18,560 nt of DNA from Flammeovirgaceae bacterium. GTDB taxonomy: Bacteria; Bacteroidota; Bacteroidia; Cytophagales; Cyclobacteriaceae. The notes beneath the pieces were generated by a model. That model was not told where the DNA came from, ran no database searches, and worked only from the letters and a program-made list of their open reading frames with translations. Below, one piece after another: positions 16,076-18,560 of the stretch (the stretch's first letter is position 1; every line of letters starts with the position of its first letter). The DNA is taken from assembly GCA_022616575.1 (NCBI GenBank), contig JAKEEN010000191.1, forward strand, positions 1 to 18,560, read 5' to 3'. Position numbers and translations under genes: made by a program.

Positions 16076-17083
16076 ATGAAAACAATCATTGCAATACTCT
16101 GTAGCATCATCTCATTAAGTGCAATAGCTCAAGACCCGGAGTTTTCTCAATACTATGCATCTCCCCTTTATCTGAACCCGGCCTTTGCCGGAAGTGCGAG
16201 CGATCATCGGCTTATTGCGAATCATCGAAATCAATGGCCGGCCATAACAAATGGATTTGTTACATATGCATTTTCGTGGGATGTAGCGATAGATCAATAT
16301 AAAAGTGGAGTCGGTTTATTGCTTACCGTAGATAAGGCCGGCACTGCCGGATTGAAGTCAACCCAATTTAATTTTCAGTATGCATACAAAATTCCACTTG
16401 GTGAAAAATGGATTGCCTCTGCCGGTTTAAATTTTGGGGTTGCCAATCGCAATATCGATTTTAATAAACTGGTCTTTAATGACCAGTTATGCCTTGATTG
16501 TGACAATATGCCTCCCAGCAGTGATTATAATACTATTCAAAGCGCCACGTACTTTGATTTTGGTGCAGGCGGATTAGTTTATAGTCGTAAGATTTGGTTT
16601 GGTTTTTCTGCTTCTCACTTAAATACTCCGAATCGATCGCTCCTTGATCAGGAGGCCGCTATCCCGATTAAAACAACCGTGCATGGCGGTATTAGAATTC
16701 CACTCTATCACGGAATGCTGAAGAAGGAGAGGGTATCAGCCATCGCCCCTTCTTTTGTTTACAAGAATCAGGGAAATTTTGACCAGCTCGATATCGGAAC
16801 TTACTTTTTGTATGAACCGGTTATCATGGGGTTATGGTATAGGGGGATTCCGATTAAGCAAAATGTAAAAGATAATATCAGCCACGATGCCATTGTTGTC
16901 ATTCTTGGCTTTCAACTTTCTAAAATTGAATTGACTTACAGTTACGATCTTACCGTTTCTGAACTTGGTCCGGTTTCCGGTGGCTCTCATGAAATCGCCT
17001 TAAAGTATAGTCCTGGTTTTGGTATTAAAGCAAGGGCCAAAAAGAGAGAGAAGTTTATTCCTTGTCCGACTTTCATTAAATAG
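16076..17083 (+). CDS. PorP/SprF-family type IX secretion membrane protein
   Basis: A 335-residue protein with signal peptide MKTIIAILCSIISLSAIAQ, then the family opening DPEFSQYYASPLYLNPAFAG and NHRNQWPAI. Further hallmarks are YAFSWDVAI, SGVGLLLTVDKAG, NFQYAYKIPLG, FGFSASHLNTPNRS and an outer-membrane beta-barrel-like alternation to the C-terminus. Length is usual for PorP/SprF. These proteins associate with the PorE/PorK machinery and with type B CTD cargo; multiple paralogues, each next to its own cargo gene, are common in Bacteroidota. It starts two bases after the PKD protein stop, so the two are co-transcribed and it is probably the dedicated partner of that cargo (inference). The stop TAG is the first triplet of the TAGCTTG-type repeat. 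Confidence 0.96.
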   Translation: MKTIIAILCSIISLSAIAQDPEFSQYYASPLYLNPAFAGSASDHRLIANHRNQWPAITNGFVTYAFSWDVAIDQYKSGVGLLLTVDKAGTAGLKSTQFNFQYAYKIPLGEKWIASAGLNFGVANRNIDFNKLVFNDQLCLDCDNMPPSSDYNTIQSATYFDFGAGGLVYSRKIWFGFSASHLNTPNRSLLDQEAAIPIKTTVHGGIRIPLYHGMLKKERVSAIAPSFVYKNQGNFDQLDIGTYFLYEPVIMGLWYRGIPIKQNVKDNISHDAIVVILGFQLSKIELTYSYDLTVSELGPVSGGSHEIALKYSPGFGIKARAKKREKFIPCPTFIK

Positions 17084-17146
17084 CTACAAGCTTCAAGCCA
17101 GCTAGAGGCCACAAGCTAGAGGCTAGTAGCTTGTAGCTTGAGGCTT
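17081..17146. repeat. TAGCTTG-type inverted heptamer array at the end of the PorP/SprF gene
   Basis: AGCTACAAGCT (17082-17092) is a perfect 11-bp inverted match to AGCTTGTAGCT (17128-17138). Inside, GCTAGAGGC repeats at 17101-17109 and 17115-17123 (14-nt = 2x7 period), and TAGCTTG occurs twice in tandem (17127-17140). The array begins at the stop codon itself and ends in TTTT, so it could serve as a terminator. Same architecture as the other boundary arrays. Confidence 0.7.
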
Positions 17147-17159
17147 TTGTATAACTTTG
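17131..17159 (+). promoter_or_regulatory. Candidate Bacteroidota promoter for the nucleotidyltransferase gene
   Basis: TTG at 17131-17133 (-33 element) and TAACTTTG at 17152-17159 (exact TAnnTTTG -7 element) are separated by 18 nt. This places the start of transcription near 17165 and leaves a leader of about 15 nt before ATG 17179. The -33 element lies within the inverted repeat that ends the previous gene. No experimental support. Confidence 0.5.
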
Positions 17160-17178
17160 AGTTGGTCTAATCCAACGT

Positions 17179-18560
17179 ATGAATTTAGCATCCTCCCTTA
17201 ATCACAAAATATTTCATGTTGTTGGTGAAGTGGCTGATCGTTATCAGGTGCCGGCATATGTGGTTGGTGGGTATGTGCGTGATTTGATCCTTAGGCGCCC
17301 ATCGAAAGACATTGACTTTGTCTGCGTAGGCAGTGGCATCGAACTCGCTCAACACGTTGCCAGAGCACTGGGGCCTCATGTTCACGTAAACGTTTTCAAG
17401 AATTTTGGTACGGCTCAAATCCGCTACGAGGACTTAGATCTTGAATTTGTTGGTGCGCGCAAAGAATCCTACCGAAATGATTCGCGTAAACCGATTGTGG
17501 AAGACGGCAGTCTGGAAGATGATCAAAAAAGGCGTGATTTTACTATTAATGCATTGGCACTTCAACTCAATCACGCATCATTTGGTGAACTCATCGATCC
17601 TTTTGATGGAGTGGGGGGTATGAAGCGGAAAATTATTCGCACCCCGCTGGATCCGGCTATTACATTTTCTGATGATCCCTTGAGGATGTTGCGCGCAGTT
17701 CGCTTTGCTTCACAACTCAATTTTGATATTGAAGCGGATACGTTTCAGGCATTGACTAATCAGGCTGAACGGCTGAAGATTATTTCGCAGGAGCGCATTA
17801 CCGATGAACTGAATAAGATCATCCTTAGCAAAGTGCCTTCATATGGTTTTAAGCTTTTGTTTCACAGCGGGCTTCTGAAATATTTCTTTCCTGAGTTGGT
17901 AGCGCTGCATGGTGTGGAGTATGTAGATAACAATGCGCACAAAGACAATTTTTTCCACACGCTTCAGGTGCTTGATAACGTTGCCAGGGTTTCTGATGAT
18001 CTGTGGTTACGATGGGCAGCTATTTTGCACGATATTGCCAAACCGGCAACAAAGAAATATCATCCTAAACAGGGCTGGACATTCCATGGTCATGAAGAGA
18101 AAGGAGCGCGCATGACTCCCGGTATATTCAGGCGCATGAAATTGCCGATGAATGAAAAGATGCTTTTTGTTCAAAACCTGGTACGACTGCATCTGCGTCC
18201 GATCCCGTTAGCGAAAGAAGTTACGGACTCTGCAATACGCAGATTATTGTTTGATGCCGGTGATGATATCGATGCCTTGATGAAGCTTTGTCGCGCAGAT
18301 ATTACCTCAAAGAACAATGAAAAAGTAGCTAAGTACTTGAAGAATTTTGACCTGGTAGAGCAGAAGATGAAGGAGGTGGAGGAGAAAGACCATATCAGGA
18401 ATTTTCAACCACCCGTTTCTGGCGATGAAATAATGAAGTTGTACCAGATTCCACCGGGCAAAGTGATTGGTGAGATTAAAGAGCGGATCAAAGAAGCAAT
18501 CCTTGAGGGAGAAATCAAGAATGACCGGGAAGAGGCCTTGGGATTGTTAAAGAAAATTGC
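17179..18560 (+). CDS. tRNA nucleotidyltransferase (CCA-adding/poly(A) polymerase family) with HD domain, C-terminal end missing
   Basis: An open frame from ATG 17179 to the window edge gives 460 residues, close to the usual length of about 470-480, so only the last residues are lost. The class II nucleotidyltransferase head shows VVGGYVRD (28-35) with the metal-binding DID (Asp44, Asp46), then RRDFTINALAL, DPFDGVGGMKRKIIRTP and DDPLRMLRAVRFASQLNFDI, all motifs of CCA-adding enzymes and poly(A) polymerases. A C-terminal HD phosphohydrolase-like domain begins around NAHKDNFFHT and contains ILHDIAKP (His284, Asp285). The likely role is repair or addition of the tRNA 3' CCA end; A-adding versus CCA-adding specificity cannot be told from motifs alone. 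It has its own candidate promoter and no obvious functional link to the T9SS genes before it. Confidence 0.93.
   Translation, partial: MNLASSLNHKIFHVVGEVADRYQVPAYVVGGYVRDLILRRPSKDIDFVCVGSGIELAQHVARALGPHVHVNVFKNFGTAQIRYEDLDLEFVGARKESYRNDSRKPIVEDGSLEDDQKRRDFTINALALQLNHASFGELIDPFDGVGGMKRKIIRTPLDPAITFSDDPLRMLRAVRFASQLNFDIEADTFQALTNQAERLKIISQERITDELNKIILSKVPSYGFKLLFHSGLLKYFFPELVALHGVEYVDNNAHKDNFFHTLQVLDNVARVSDDLWLRWAAILHDIAKPATKKYHPKQGWTFHGHEEKGARMTPGIFRRMKLPMNEKMLFVQNLVRLHLRPIPLAKEVTDSAIRRLLFDAGDDIDALMKLCRADITSKNNEKVAKYLKNFDLVEQKMKEVEEKDHIRNFQPPVSGDEIMKLYQIPPGKVIGEIKERIKEAILEGEIKNDREEALGLLKKI

Overview
The window is chromosomal DNA of a Bacteroidota bacterium, most likely of the order Cytophagales or close to it (inference). 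The signs are a PorP/SprF protein of the type IX secretion system (T9SS), a giant PKD-domain protein with a gliding-type (CHU_C, type B) C-terminal sorting domain, a TonB-dependent receptor with a carboxypeptidase-regulatory-like N-domain, a LytTR two-component system, little Shine-Dalgarno signal, and TAnnTTTG-type -7 promoter boxes.

Layout: (1) 1-173, minus strand, the first 57 codons of leucyl-tRNA synthetase. (2) 364-5456, a plus-strand run: a TonB-dependent receptor broken by a one-base frameshift near its end, a small periplasmic TPR-like protein, a 358-bp MITE-like insertion, and a four-helix membrane histidine kinase abutting its LytTR response regulator; this looks like a receptor/uptake module with its own regulator. 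(3) A lone minus-strand CheY-like receiver, then a divergent lipoprotein of unknown function with a good terminator. (4) 6956-8059, an accessory stretch with a decayed IS200/IS605-type transposase (HUH motif still visible, nonsense codon and frameshift) and a block of five consecutive inverted repeats. (5) A 1014-residue ABC half-transporter with TerB-like and FHA-like N-terminal regions, then a DUF218/YdcF-like membrane protein. (6) 12002-12362, a gene-free stretch with two REP-like palindromes, one matching the 3' end of the transposase relic. (7) The PKD/CHU_C protein and PorP/SprF gene, two bases apart, a T9SS cargo/partner pair. (8) A nearly complete tRNA nucleotidyltransferase-family protein with an HD domain, running off the right edge.

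The most unusual structure lies between the genes. Four gene boundaries carry arrays of 7-8 nt units, often as a direct array followed by its inverted complement. The unit differs at each place: TTTACGA/AACTAAC, GATTGTA, AATTTGAT-like, TAGCTTG. One array is split by the 358-bp element, which has matching terminal inverted repeats (CACT..TGTCCGGT) and a 9-10 bp flanking direct repeat; removing it restores the array. No complete novel defence or mobile system is visible. The best candidates for something undescribed are the heptamer arrays, the MITE-like element, the REP-like motif shared with the dead transposase, and the five-hairpin block upstream of the ABC transporter.
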